A stretch of DNA of 64,000 nt from Prochilodus magdalenae (GCA_024036415.1 JAMWET010000814.1:276001-340000), one strand, 5' to 3'. Positions 35,005-47,276 are shown, counted from the stretch's first letter. A program made the numbers and translations. Notes: generated from the sequence alone by a model not told the origin.

Positions 35005-36263
35005 TATCCTCAGAGTAATGACCTATTATGACACATTATCTCAGTATAATAACTTCAGATGGCTGACAGTTGTGATAAGCCTAATAGCCCTGAAGAACAA
35101 TCAGCTCACCTTTGACATTAGATATCCACAAATCTGTTGCGTGTCCCCAGCAGGCATGTTCTCTGCTACTTCAATTCAGCACTGAATGATCTGCATTATG
35201 AATCGGGCCATCTAATATTTCCATATATCTTGATTAGACAGATATCCTGTAATTGCGTTCACCGCGCATAGTTTTCATTATTACTGTGTAACATTTTATA
35301 CCAGAAAGAATCAGATAGAGCGTTCTGGGCAGTGACTCGGCAGGGAAGGAAGGGGAACCATGATCTGTGAGGTGGGAGTTTCTATATTAGTTGCAAAGTA
35401 CAGCAGCAAATGTATGGAAAAGCAGTGCGTAGGAAAATCAGATAGGACATATGTAATATAAGTTATCAGATAATGCCTCACGCTGCGCTCTAAATAAAAC
35501 AGCATAAATAGTGTGGAATGTTAGTGGGAGTGGAAGGCACGGCAGCTAGCTAAAGCTGCATGCGAGCGTTTGACGTACTGGAAAAAATGAAACATAATGT
35601 AAAAAGTGCCAGAGTGTTTTCACAGGCCACGGTTTATTGATATATTTTTTTCAGTTTGCTGAATTCAGCTGACAGTGTGGGTCACACTTTATTTGGAGGG
35701 TCCACTATAAACGATATACAGATTAGTTCAGTTACTAACAAGCCTTTTGGGGAAACGCAGAACACAGTTATCAGCAACAGCAATGTTAGCGTTAGTTCTT
35801 GGTGTAGGTAAGTGTAAGTGAAAAGGACGATCTGAGAAGCTTTTATACTCAAATTCAAGATCAGTTGCAAGTAATATATATTTAGCTAAATGTTAATTAA
35901 AGATATCTGCAGAGATCATCTACAAACCATCTACAATGGATCATCCAAAAACAACAAACTGTTTTCCCTATGGAGAAAGTATGGTCTTATCTTCACTGAC
36001 AAAATGAAAATGAATGAAAACCAAACGTTCCGTGTTTCGTGATCTCCATTCTTCCTTTGAGAGTATTGTACTTAAACATGCAACACGTTATGACAGTTTA
36101 TTAAATTGAAGAGGCTGGTTAATAAATCAGCTGGTAATAAGACAATACAAAGCAACATAGACATTAACAAACTGTGACTTTGATAGTGGTCAGCTTGTCA
36201 GGTTCTGAGGGAAAACTGAAGTTGATATATGTATGTATATGTGTATATATATATATATAAAAA
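35005..36263. other. Unique DNA
   Basis: A segment near 35,690 (cactttatttggagggtcca) resembles one end of a common fish interspersed repeat; its other end was not found. A short TA run lies at 36,244-36,260. Confidence 0.35.
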
Positions 36264-36286
36264 GTCTTACTTTAGAGTCCATAAAT

Positions 36287-36362
<76 letters not shown>

Positions 36363-36401
36363 ATAAATATCATGTCTTACTTTGGATTCCATGAATATGG
36401 C

Positions 36402-36479
<78 letters not shown>

Positions 36480-36480
36480 A
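36264..36480. repeat. Two tandem copies of a GATA array plus flank
   Basis: 'gtcttacttt.ga.tccat.aa' occurs at 36,264 and 36,374, each followed by about 19 ATCT units (36,289-36,363 and 36,402-36,478). The flank and array were duplicated together with a 110-bp offset. Confidence 0.9.
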
Positions 36481-36529
36481 AATATATATATATATATAAA
36501 CTCAAGTACTGAAAATAATACTTTTTTTT

Positions 36530-36939
<410 letters not shown>

Positions 36940-36972
<33 letters not shown>
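36940..36972. repeat. (TA)n microsatellite
   Basis: About 15 TA units directly outside the right palindrome arm. Confidence 0.9.
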
Positions 36973-36975
<3 letters not shown>

Positions 36976-37964
36976 TGTCTTTATATTAGTTAAATTATTT
37001 TATGAAAAATGGACACTTATGCCAATAAGGTCAGTGCCAGCATCAGGGACTTGCACAGTTAACATCCCAATCTGTGCACTTGTTATACAGCATGTAATGT
37101 AAAACACGCTGGGGGATAATAGATCACTCCGATGTTGTCAGTATTATTAGCTCCCTCTAGTGAACGAAGTGCTGTCAGCGTTATGCCGCAGTATGACCTG
37201 CTGTGTAGAATAGCTCGGTCTAAAGAGGTCTGAAGAGCCCTTTCTAACCTGAAAGCTCCGAACTGCTCAGCGTTATTAGCGTAGGGCTCTGATGGGTGGC
37301 ATCTTGCTCAGTTTCTCTCTGTTTCTATTGGACTGTAGTAACTAGACCTGTTACAAGATATTGAATGACCATTAACTGCTGTTATATAAGTAATCTCAAT
37401 GAATGATGTAATAGCCTGTTCATGTTACACTGAGAATAAATATGTGAAAATAATCTAGTTGTAGACGTTGGCTCCACATGAACTGTTTTAATGTTGTATC
37501 AAATGAAATATACGTGTTCAGGTTAAGCCACTCCATCACCATTTAGGCTGTTACTACATATTTCATATCTCATGTTATTTGTACACAGTCAGGTGATGTT
37601 GATGAAGGTAATTCTGATTTCTGTGTGTCGATGAAAATGTCTAAATAAATGACTTCAACTAGTTCAAAAAGATTTATTCAAGGTTTTAGTTGAACACATG
37701 AACCAATTTTACAAGAGTTATAGCATGCAAAATGAAGCAAACTGAGATGAGCTCATCTCACTCATGAAACCGGGCCTTAAAGCTTTGAAACGTTCACCAA
37801 TTTTGAATTAGATTGTCAAATTAAATTGTATTTCATAACACAAAGTACAACTACAGCATCAATTTAAATTTACATTTCAACTCGAACTGAACAGACAGTC
37901 ATCTTTTTTTTTTTGGCAGTCTAAACGCTCTAGTTACCTTTCAATTTAGTGAATATTTATGATT
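36973..37964. other. Unique DNA
   Basis: Contains ccctctagtgaa near 37,153, a partial CTCF-like word on the minus strand. Nothing else recognised. Confidence 0.35.
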
Positions 37965-38105
37965 GACGGATCAACAAAATTGGTGCAAAAAGACTGAGAA
38001 AAACTGGACTGCATTATTGGTGGATAAACATAAAGAGAACCTTCTTGAAGTAGTCATGTCTAAACATTTGGCTGCTACTGTATATACAGTTATTAGGTTA
38101 AAGTG
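37965..38105. mobile_element. Tc1/mariner MITE relic family D (fragment)
   Basis: 'ggataaacataaagagaacc' followed by 'catgtctaaaca' matches the 3' half of the element at 56,146-56,365. Degraded. Confidence 0.45.
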
Positions 38106-38403
38106 ATAACCTTTGCCATTCCTAAGAAAGGAGGCCAGTCCTGTCTTCCTCAGGCTTCCTCGATGTGAAGATGCCACTATTGTTCTGTTTACACGTCATT
38201 AAATCCATTTTACATGCAGTTCACTTCAGTTCTGTTTGGTAAAGCACTGTTAGCTGGCTGACCTTTAACCTGAGTAATAAGCTAAAGTTGGCTAATTAAC
38301 CTTGTGCTCCAGATAGCTTATAGTACTTACCCAACAATGCTTAATACAACATCAACACTTTGATTGAAATAATTTCCATTAGCTAGAACCAAGCTCTGTA
38401 TAA
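38106..38403. other. Unique DNA
   Basis: Nothing recognised. Confidence 0.4.
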
Positions 38404-39230
38404 TAGGTCAACTAACACATTACACTTACTGAGCTACTGTACACCAACACACTACTTACAGCACACTAACACATTACACTTACTGAGTTACTGTACACCA
38501 ACACACTACTTACAGCACACTAACACATTACACTTACTGAGCTACTGTACACCAACACACTACTTACAGCACACTAACACATTACACTTACTGAGCTACT
38601 GTACACCAACACACTACTTACAGCACACTAACACATTACACTTACTGAGTTACTATACACCAACACACTACTTACAGTACACTAACACACTACACTTACT
38701 GAGTTACTGTACACCAACACGCTACTTACAGCACACTAACACATTACACTTACTGAGTTACTGTACACCAACACGCTACTTACAGTACACTAACGCATCA
38801 CACTTACTGAGTTACTGTACACCAACACGCTACTTACAGCACACTAACACATTACACTTACTGAGTTACTGTACACCAACACACTACTTACAGTACACTA
38901 ACACATTACACTTACTGAGTTACTGTACACCAACACACTACTTACAGTACACTAACGCATTACACTTACTGAGTTACTGTACACAACACACTACTTACAG
39001 TACACTAACACATTACACTTACTGAGTTACTGTACACCAACACACTACTTACAGTACACTAACACATTACACTTACTGAGTTACTGTACACCAACACACT
39101 ACTTACAGTACACTAACGCATTACACTTACTGAGTTACTGTACACCAACACACTACTTACAGTACACTAACACATTACACTTACTGAGTTACTGTACACC
39201 AACACACTACTTACACATTACACTTACTGA
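38404..39230. repeat. 54-bp minisatellite, left part
   Basis: About 15 copies of a 54-bp unit containing taacacattacacttactg and 'caccaacacactacttacag'. Units differ by few substitutions (gagct/gagtt, cacact/cacgct, aacaca/aacgca). The last unit before the LINE lacks about 11 bp. The array resumes after the LINE at 41,657. Confidence 0.95.
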
Positions 39231-41201
39231 CTCAAACAGTCAGACCCTGTCAGCAGACAGGTTCAACTATGGACACCTGAGGCTGAAAGCACTCTACAGG
39301 ACTGTTTTGCTACAACAGACTGGGATGTGTTTAGAGCTGCAGCCACTCTGGAGGACTCTTCTGTAAGCATAGATGACTATGCTGAGTATGTGACTGGGTA
39401 CATTCACACCTGTATTGAGAACATTGTACCCATCATACAAGTCCGGAAGTTCCCCAACCAGAAGCCCTGGGTAAACAGTGAGGTACTGCAAATGCTAAGA
39501 GCACGCTCTGTCGCATTCAAATCTGGCGACGAGACTGAGCTCAAAGTTGCGCAGTACAAACTGAAGAAGGCCATAAGATCAGCCAAGAGACAGCACAGAG
39601 AGAAGACAGAGAGACTGTACTCTACCGCTGACCCCAGGAGAATGTGGCAATGTCTGGACCAAATTACAGACTTCAGGTCCAGGCCCGGCAACATCATCAG
39701 CTCATCAGGCAGCCTTCCCGACGACCTCAATGCCTTCTACACGCGCTTTGAGACCCCAACCCCCACCACCCCCACAGAATACACACACACCTCAACCACT
39801 CGACCCCCTTCCCCCCCACCAGTTGTCTCATCAGCCCAGGTACACAAAGCCCTGAGGAGGATTAATCCTCGCAAAGCTACGGGACCAGACAACATTCCTG
39901 GACGGGCCCTCAGAGCATGTGCTAACGAGCTGGCTGATGTTTTCACCTCCATCTTCAACCTTTCCCTTAGACAATGCACCGTTCCCACATGCTACAAGAC
40001 CACCACTGTTGTCCCCCTCCCTAAGAAGAATCCCCCATCCTGCCTGAATGACTACAGACCAGTAGCACTCACTCCAATCATTATGAAGTGCTTCGAGAGA
40101 GTGGTGCTGTCCCACATTCAGAGCAGTATACCGAACACTACAGACCCTCTGCAATACGCATACAGGTCCAACAGGTCTACCTCAGACGCCATTGCCGCCG
40201 CCCTTCATGTTTCCCTATCCCACCTGGAAAATAAAGACTCCTATGTTAGGATACTCTTTATTGATTACAGCTCCGCCTTCAACACGGTCATCCCCCACAG
40301 ACTCACGTATAAACTCTCATCTCTCGGACTACATCCCACCCTCTGTGACTGGCTACTGAGCTTCCTGACTGGCAGGCCCCAGTCTGTCAGGATTGGAAAC
40401 AGGACCTCAGCCATCATCACCACCAACATTGGTACCCCGCAGGGCTGTGTCCTTAGCCCTATCCTCTACACCCTGTTCACCCACGACTGTGTCGCCACCC
40501 ATCCTGGCAACATCATTCTGAAGTTTGCTGACGACACCGCTGTGATAGGTCGTATCACTGGCGGAGACGAGGCAGCCTACAGGAAGGAGGTGGACAGTCT
40601 GGTGGCATGGTGTACCAAAAACAACCTAACCCTCAACACGGACAAGACCAAGGAGATGATAGTGGACATGAGAAAGGAGAGGAGACCTCATCAGCCACTA
40701 TTTATCCGGGACCTTGAGGTAGAGAGGGTTAGCAGCTTTAAGTACTTAGGGGTCCACATCAGTGATGACCTCACCTGGACACTGAACACCACATATGTGC
40801 TAAAGAGGGCTCAGCAGCGGCTGTACTTTCTAAGGAGGCTGAGGAAATTTGGCATGTCACCCAGAATCCTCAGCAACTTCTACAGCTGCATCATTGAATC
40901 CATCCTGACCAGCTGCATCACTGTGTGGTATGGCAGCACTACTGTGAAGGACCGCAAACGCCTGCAGAGAGTGGTAAAGACTGCTACCAAAATCACCAAG
41001 ATGGCACAACCCTCTCTGCAGAGCATCTACAATCTCAGAGTCCACAGGAGAGCTGCCTCCATCATCAAAGATCCCACCCACCCCCAACATGGACTATTTA
41101 CACTTCTACCTTCAGGTCGGAGGTACAGAAGCGTGAAATGCCGGACTACCAGATTAAAGAACTCTTTCTTTCCCACAGCCATCAGACTCTTAAACAGTTG
41201 A
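39231..41201 (+). CDS. LINE ORF2 C-terminal part: reverse transcriptase (L2 clade)
   Basis: The frame opens right after a stop at 39,228 and runs 656 codons without interruption to TGA at 41,199-41,201. There is no true start; the first codons continue an ORF lost by 5' truncation. The region 39,300-39,700 is the linker after the missing endonuclease (DCFATTDWDVF). Reverse transcriptase motifs are visible: FIDYSSAFN (40,257-40,283), PQGCVLSP (40,437-40,460) and FADD (40,524-40,535), with both catalytic aspartates. The C-terminus holds the L2-typical LPSGRRYRSVK and 'FFPTAIRLLN' block. The absence of any stop or frameshift over 2 kb suggests recent insertion. In the cell the family protein nicks target DNA and copies its own RNA; this copy lacks the nicking domain. 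Confidence 0.9.
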   Translation, partial: LKQSDPVSRQVQLWTPEAESTLQDCFATTDWDVFRAAATLEDSSVSIDDYAEYVTGYIHTCIENIVPIIQVRKFPNQKPWVNSEVLQMLRARSVAFKSGDETELKVAQYKLKKAIRSAKRQHREKTERLYSTADPRRMWQCLDQITDFRSRPGNIISSSGSLPDDLNAFYTRFETPTPTTPTEYTHTSTTRPPSPPPVVSSAQVHKALRRINPRKATGPDNIPGRALRACANELADVFTSIFNLSLRQCTVPTCYKTTTVVPLPKKNPPSCLNDYRPVALTPIIMKCFERVVLSHIQSSIPNTTDPLQYAYRSNRSTSDAIAAALHVSLSHLENKDSYVRILFIDYSSAFNTVIPHRLTYKLSSLGLHPTLCDWLLSFLTGRPQSVRIGNRTSAIITTNIGTPQGCVLSPILYTLFTHDCVATHPGNIILKFADDTAVIGRITGGDEAAYRKEVDSLVAWCTKNNLTLNTDKTKEMIVDMRKERRPHQPLFIRDLEVERVSSFKYLGVHISDDLTWTLNTTYVLKRAQQRLYFLRRLRKFGMSPRILSNFYSCIIESILTSCITVWYGSTTVKDRKRLQRVVKTATKITKMAQPSLQSIYNLRVHRRAASIIKDPTHPQHGLFTLLPSGRRYRSVKCRTTRLKNSFFPTAIRLLNS

Positions 41202-41656
41202 GCTGATGTCTCTCCTCATAGACATCACTGTATTTATAAAAATTGCACTAACTCATATCATTCTGCACATGAATAGTTGCACTACTGTACTTGACTGTTT
41301 GTGTCTGCATACAGCTGCACACATCGTTTTGCACATGTAACTGTTCTTGTATGGTTATATTTCAGCTCATTTTGCACAAACACCACTTTACTACAGACTG
41401 TTACTATGTAACTAATGTAGCACATACCTGCACAATGTATATAGCCTGTATAATTCTAAATTGTTTACATTTTATATTTTATATTTTATTTATATATTCT
41501 CTGCATGCTTAATTTTCGATCCTTGTTATCTGTCTATTTATATTTATACTTTTTATTCTATGACATCCAGTGTGGGCAGCAAAGTAAGAATTTCATTGTA
41601 CAGGGAAACTAGTTTCCTTACTGTGCATATGACAATAAAGCTTTGAATCTTGAATC
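39231..41656 (+). mobile_element. 5'-truncated L2-clade LINE inserted in the minisatellite
   Basis: The body covers the region downstream of the endonuclease, the full reverse transcriptase, and a 3' UTR ending tatgacaataaagctttgaa followed by two TTGAATC units, typical of L2-like fish elements. Minisatellite sequence borders both ends. An 8-bp word 'attacact' (39,217-39,224 and 41,657-41,664) may be the target duplication, though the repetitive target makes this ambiguous. ORF1, the endonuclease and the 5' UTR are missing, so it cannot move by itself. Confidence 0.9.
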
Positions 41657-41742
41657 ATTACACTAACACATTACACTTACTGAGTTACTGTAACCCAACA
41701 CACTACTTACAGCACACTAACACATCACACTTACTGGGATAT
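41657..41742. repeat. 54-bp minisatellite, right part
   Basis: About 1.5 units continue the array of 38,404-39,230, showing that the LINE landed inside it near its right end. Confidence 0.9.
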
Positions 41743-43001
41743 CAAATAACTGTGATCATGTGATCGCATAGGCGGGTGACTATAACAGACCTAAGAGACA
41801 GACCTAAAACTATAAATGTATCAACACCAAACCCTGCTTTTCAAATACAGGTCATCTTACTGTGTAGACTAGGCCTAAGGTTTAACTAGACATGATATTG
41901 CTTTCTGTAATAGGAATTTAGGAATGAACTAAAGACCTGCTGCTATGGAGCTAAAGACTCTCATATGGTTCTGGGATTACACAGAGGGTCGTAGGAAATG
42001 ACATACAATCTATATAATGTCGAGTTTTTCCAACTTTCAAGAAGTTTTCACTCGTACTTCGCACTTACCACATGGAACCATCTACTGAAAGGTTCTTCAG
42101 GGAACCAAATGTGTTAACTCTCCAAAGAATCCTTTAGGCCTCTGCATTTTTCCGAGCGCACTCAGCTTGTTGAAAACTGAGTCAGACGTTTAAAAAAGAG
42201 GCCAGTCCGCAGCTCTCCAGAACTTATAGTTCCACCATTATTCCATGCTCTCCCAAGTTGATTCATGGCACGTTCAAATGATTTCCATCTACCAGGTCTT
42301 AGGGCCTGGAACCCACCCAAATGCCCCGGCATCACACAGTTGGTGATGTATAGCCTATTATCGGCCACTGCCTTTGAGTCATAATGCGTCTTCTGCACTG
42401 GAAGGGCCGAAACCCAGAAATGACTATAAGTCGCAACTTCAAAAAGCAAGACGAGAGCATCGGGCAGGAGATATATGTCCATAATCATTCCTTATAATGA
42501 CCATGCCGCTTGAAGTAAGGACGCTGAGCAAGAGTTTAAGGAGCCTAAAACTGTATATCAATCTGGGAGACCATGGATTTTTTTTAATGGTGCTTTACAC
42601 CAAGTTCGTCGCTCGAGTCAAGGTTGTTTATAGCTGTAATGGTGCGGTGTTGCCTGTTTTCATGAATACAGCAGCAGGCAGGGTTCTAAGGTCCTTTCTC
42701 TCCCACTTCTGCCAAGAGAGTCTAGACCAGTATGTAAAGCTACGGAAGCCAGAGAAGACATCACATGCCATCGAAAGAGAAATAAATCTCTTGAGCTTTT
42801 TTTGGGTAACTTACACTTTTACGGCTTTAGTTCTTGCTTAATGGGCAGGGCTATATTATTGCCCTCATAAGAAAACCGTGTCCCTGCAAAATGGCAGGTT
42901 TATAGGAACTTTCTTAACTTAGCTTAACTTTTTTTTTTCATTTTATTCGTTCAGACATCACAAAGTATTCAAAGGGTGTTCATATTCATATGGACCCACT
43001 C

Positions 43002-43008
<7 letters not shown>
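41743..43008. other. Unique DNA, candidate regulatory segment
   Basis: 42,165-42,560 is balanced in composition and repeat-free. Frames on both strands (up to 114 codons) carry no known motif. Conservation cannot be assessed here. Confidence 0.3.

Positions 43009-43083
<75 letters not shown>
43009..43083. repeat. (AT)n microsatellite, left of MITE
   Basis: About 37 AT units ending at the MITE's left terminus. Confidence 0.95.
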
Positions 43084-43086
<3 letters not shown>

Positions 43087-43336
43087 TCGCTGTCCAAAGA
43101 AAAACATGCATCTCCACTTTTGTTGATTTTTACTTTTATGCCTCATTTGATCACATGACCTGCTGTTTACACTGTGTGGAAATTTCATGAACATTGGACC
43201 AACAGAAATGGCCCAAAACTGCCTAAGAAGACGTCTGGTTCCATTAACTTCCATTTAAATTAAATTAGGTTTTTGGCCTCTCCTGTAAAGTTGCCATTTT
43301 GGAGATACCCGTTTTCATTTTTCATTTGGAGAGCGA

Positions 43337-43339
<3 letters not shown>
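43084..43339. mobile_element. MITE with TIR 'atcgtcgct.tcc'
   Basis: Left end atcgtcgctgtccaaag and right end 'ggagagcgacgat' are inverted copies. The body contains 'tttacactgtgtgg', 'ggcccaaaactgcct', 'cctctcctgtaaagt.gccatttt' and 'gagatac', shared with 55,505-55,765 and in part with 48,050-48,250. No coding capacity; superfamily not assigned. Confidence 0.75.

Positions 43340-43402
<63 letters not shown>
43340..43402. repeat. (AT)n microsatellite, right of MITE
   Basis: About 31 AT units continue the array on the other side of the MITE. Confidence 0.95.
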
Positions 43403-43404
<2 letters not shown>

Positions 43405-43407
<3 letters not shown>

Positions 43408-43525
43408 TGGCTACTCATAAAAAAGTTCTTGTGTTTATCTTAATGCTTTACTTTAGAATAAATGAAGACATCAAACTATCAAATAGCACTTATTAAACTA
43501 TACAGTCCACCTTAAACCTCCAAAA
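43405..43525 (+). mobile_element. Tc1/mariner MITE relic family D
   Basis: 'tttactttagaataaatgaa' and 'actatacagtccaccttaaa' are reverse complements of words in 56,225-56,310. The left terminus (actcataaaaaagtt) is decayed. Confidence 0.55.
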
Positions 43526-43544
43526 TATTTATATAATATTATTC

Positions 43545-43720
43545 AATATATATTAGAGGTGGGGACATGGTTAAACCATAATACTGTGATACATGAAGAG
43601 TATATGTGGTATATCAGTATATGTATTGTTCAGACACTTCATCAGTTGGAACTGTTAAGTATAAGCCTGTAGAGTCTTTAAGATCACCAACAACGTCCAT
43701 TTAGGTGGGTTTGTCTAAAC
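43545..43720 (+). repeat. Dispersed repeat shared with 17,880-18,070
   Basis: See 17,880-18,070. Same order of blocks, and again it follows a family-D relic. Confidence 0.55.
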
Positions 43721-43788
43721 ATTTTACTTCCTATATGTATAGTATATAAGTGTGGGATTGCAGTGGCATAGGGAAAGATAATAAGTTT

Positions 43789-43792
<4 letters not shown>

Positions 43793-43826
<34 letters not shown>

Positions 43827-44110
43827 GTTTATTTGTATAGCGCTTTTTACAACCAACGTTGTCTCAAAGCAGCTTCACAGAAAATCAGTGTGTTATATAT
43901 AAGAAAAGGAAAGAATAAAAACACAAAGTTAATGTACAGACATTTGAGGGTGTGGTGGTGGGCAAAAACCAGGTCCAAGCCTCCCTTGAGCAAGCCAGAG
44001 GCAACAGTGGCGAGGAAAAACTTCCGTGAGTAAGTAAGAAACCTCAAGAGGAACCAGGCTCAAGGGCGGAACCCAACCTCCTTAGGTTGAACCCGGATGA
44101 GACGAGAAAG
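43793..44110 (-). mobile_element. Retroposon 3' end with (TTGA)n tail
   Basis: On the minus strand the segment ends 'aaaagcgctatacaaataaa' followed by about 8 TTGA units. The body has the widespread fish block 'gaggcaacagtggcgaggaa' and 'gaaacctcaagaggaaccag'. No coding part. An oppositely oriented copy of the tail lies at 45,792-45,873. Confidence 0.6.
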
Positions 44111-44159
44111 ACAGAACTAACAGGAGAAGAACATCTATTGGATTTTTAGGAAGTTTAGA

Positions 44160-44625
44160 CTGATAGGGGTAATATTTATTGAGCTACACCTACAAAAGTA
44201 GAGTTACGCTTATGCCGTCAGGCGAACCCATTATGCCAGACGTCTCAGCATGGAGCTGTAGAGGTTCCTAATGGGGTCCTGTGATAATCCATCCCATGCA
44301 GCTTGAATATCCTCACACAGTTCCTGCAGATGGTGCAGTAGGGATGGAGGCGGAGTGACACCAGGCCTTCTGGACATGTGACATGTTGAGCATGGTGCCT
44401 CCACACATAGACTCGTTGGTCGTCTCCACCAAGAAAAAAAGCAGGACTCCTCTCTAAAGATGACCCACCGCCATTCTGAGTCACTCCATGACGGTCTGGC
44501 ACGACACCACCGCAGTCTTTGGTGACATTGATGTAGTGGTTGCATTTCATATGACGCATCCAACAATTTATCCAGCTATTCTTTTGATGGTCACAGTTCA
44601 TTTACATGCATATGCCAAGAACGGA
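44160..44625 (-). mobile_element. Tc1/mariner relic family A, copy 2
   Basis: Minus-strand remnants read WSDSEWRWVIFREESCFFSWW (first catalytic region; the usual FSDES is FREES here, so the aspartate is lost) and HHLQELCEDIQAAWDGLSQD. No terminal repeats are recognisable at the right edge. Pseudogenic. Confidence 0.7.
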
Positions 44626-45791
44626 TTTGAAAAGGTCAACCTGTGCTGCTGCTGTCGTTCCCTTGGCTTATAAAATAACATGAATTGAAATGGAGGTGTA
44701 GAGTTTTGGACACAATGGACAGAAGCCCTTGAAAATGGAATGGCCTGAGACCACCTCAGATACATTGAGACTAAAGAAGATGCCAGGTGAAGTCTTCATC
44801 GGCTGGAGCAAGAAAAAAAATCAATAGAACAATGAGGCGTGAAGAGAGGGAGGGCGGAGGAGGGATGATAAGTCACCCTGCCCTCCGCAGTGTGGAGACA
44901 TGGTCGTTTGTCATTGGGTGGAGGGCTGAGAACCTAAGAAATAAAAGCAGATATTGATTTCTTTGTGTCTGTCTGTGAGGGTCTGTTTGTGTGTGGGCCG
45001 CTGATGCTCCTCCAGGTCCTTCATTTCTCACAGTCAGAAAGTACCATCACTCTGTATGTCCATAAAGCACCACATGCATAAAAAGGCCCCAGTCTAGAGC
45101 AGGGAGAGGAGGTTAAAGCGTCACTATGTAAGATTCTTTGGAATCTTAAACTGAGAGAAGCAGCATTGTTGCAGCTATAGAGCTTAAATGATTATTTTGG
45201 AAGTCTTGGGCAGATTCCACTGGGATTTTCGGACCCTGTCATCCATGCTTACATACTGATGTTGTAACGCTTCGGCCCGGATAATGGGGGAGAGCCTTCG
45301 AGGTAGCCATGAGGAGAGGAGTTAGCAGAAGCGCTTGAGCTACACAGACGTTAGTGCGGGTACTGCAGTATACTCGTTTATTCACGGTTACTAACTGAGA
45401 TCAGTCTCCCGGCCACACCGGTCCACTTCTACATAAGTGTGACTGTAGTTAAGCTCCAGCATTACAGAGAGTGTAAACAAGTAAAAGAGGAGTATGGTAG
45501 GAAAACCACTAAACACCACCTCTCTCTTCCACTCTGCTCTCTTCTTCTGCAGAGGCCACACTGGGATATGCAAATACACTGCCCCTTTCTTAAAGGCACA
45601 GCATAAATTTGACTGTTACAGTGTGTGGAAAATGGGCCACAAAGCAGAAATCAAATGGCAAAAATCCCAGTCTGCAGGAAAACCTCCTCAGAAATGTGCC
45701 AGGGAAGGCATCCACCAAATCTGACCCAACTATACAGTGTACATTAATATTGTGGGGTTTTTTTTGTTTTGTTTTTCTTTCTTTCATATAA
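44626..45791. other. Unique DNA; possible decayed LTR at 45,260-45,610
   Basis: 44,860-44,940 is GC-richer. 45,260-45,610 has an LTR-like look on the minus strand (gtgaataaacgagtatactg as a possible polyadenylation region), but no matching ends or target duplication were found. Confidence 0.2.
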
Positions 45792-45873
45792 CAAATTGAT
45801 TATCTGTGAAGCTTCCTTGAGACAACGTTGGTTGTAAAAAGCGCTATACAAATAAACATTGATGGATTACTTG
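45792..45873 (+). mobile_element. Retroposon 3' tail, opposite orientation
   Basis: 'gagacaacgttggttgtaaa' followed by 'gcgctatacaaataaacatt' and a decayed TTGA-like tail is the reverse complement of 43,820-43,870. Confidence 0.6.
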
Positions 45874-46039
45874 ATTCTTTGATGCAAGAGTGTCTGAACA
45901 TTGTTGTGGCCTACACCCAGTCTGAGCCATTTCCAGTCACAGCAGTTACTGATGCTAGTGAGGGTATTACAAACTATTAGAGCCGGGTTTTTGACTTACA
46001 GTCATCAGATTCATCCACATCTACTCATACTAGATCACA

Positions 46040-46150
46040 ACCACAGCTGAAAGATGGGCTACTGTCTGTAACTGTAGAACTACCAGGTGGAGCTGATAAT
46101 ATAGATAAAGGGTTTAGACACATTGAGGTGCTCATAACGTTATGCCTGAT
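46040..46150. mobile_element. Hairpin-type transposon fragment
   Basis: 'gatgggctactgtctgtaac' and 'gtggagctgataatatag' match the terminal part of the hairpin family of 9,035-9,390 and 59,440-59,600. Confidence 0.45.
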
Positions 46151-47175
46151 CTGTGTATATCTACCTATTCGGCATGCAGCAGTTTAGCCCCATCCACACA
46201 TATTAAAGTTCTAGGGAGTGCTTTAGCTCTGAGTGTATTTCTGAATAAGGCACAATACAGTACAATCAGCCTATCAGAACAGAGCTCAGTTGTAACTACG
46301 CAGCAATGCTGGTGACATGGCTTTGATATGCTGAAGCAAGGGAGAGCATTCTGTCAGCTGTTTGGGGTTCTTGTTAAATCCCAGCACTTCAGACGCAAAA
46401 GAAACACTTTGATTCAGATGATAGCCAAAGCATCCGGAGCCCCCAGACTAAGATCCATCTATAAAAAAAAATTGATTAATAAAATGTATTGATTTATTTA
46501 ATAAAATTAATAAAATTTTAATTCATTAAAATGTATTTATTAATCGTATTTACTCGTTTTCTTCTGTAAAGACTATTAAAATTTAATCTGGATGCAATGT
46601 AGATCACCGGATCCCATTTGGGCTGGTTTGGCCTGGCAGTCTGAATACAGGTTTAGATCAGCCTTAAAGGGAAAGTAAGGAAAAACAGCCAGTTCCATTC
46701 TAAGGGATAAAGCAAGGCTTGAAATGGTCATGTAAAATTAGATGTGGCCATGTTTGGAGCATACAAGCACACACATATGTTAGATTAAATACAAAGAAAT
46801 GTATGATGGGAACTGTATGATGGGAACTGTATGATGAGGCTCAGGTGGTTCCACCATACAGTTTGGTGGCCCTGTATTTGTTAGCAGTGTAGCTCCAGTG
46901 CAAAGCCAACGAACAGCATATCAGACACAGAACATTTGTTGTTGCTGATTAAGTACACTTGGGGTGGTTTGGTAAACTGGGTTCTTGCCAGGCCTTCACT
47001 TTAACAGCATGCTTGATGTGTGGAAAGCTTATGTGTGGCACAGAGTGAGCAGCCTTAGAGGCAGCGTGATACAGGTAGCACTGGTCACCCACATGAACAG
47101 TCCATCAGAGAGGTGACCTTTAAAGACAAAGAAACAAACTGCTGCAGCACAGACCGTGGCATCTTCACACATTTA
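46151..47175. other. Unique DNA
   Basis: A triplicated short word (gtatgatgggaact) lies at 46,800-46,840. No gene recognised. Confidence 0.35.
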
Positions 47176-47207
47176 CACACGCACACGCACACACACACAC
47201 ACACACA
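47176..47207. repeat. (CA)n microsatellite
   Basis: About 15 CA units. Confidence 0.9.
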
Positions 47208-47276
47208 AAGAAAAACAGGTCAGCATGACAAGAGAAAGCCTACCAATATGTCTATGTGTTTTACAGATAGTTCCAT

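Noticed and set aside
38404..39230. CRISPR-like array of 54-bp periodicity
   Set aside because: Whole unit is repeated, with no variable spacers and no cas-like genes.
39737..40154. Minus-strand frames antisense to the LINE
   Set aside because: Shadows of the reverse transcriptase reading frame.
45260..45610. Solo LTR
   Set aside because: Polyadenylation-like word on the minus strand, but no matched TG...CA ends or target duplication could be found.
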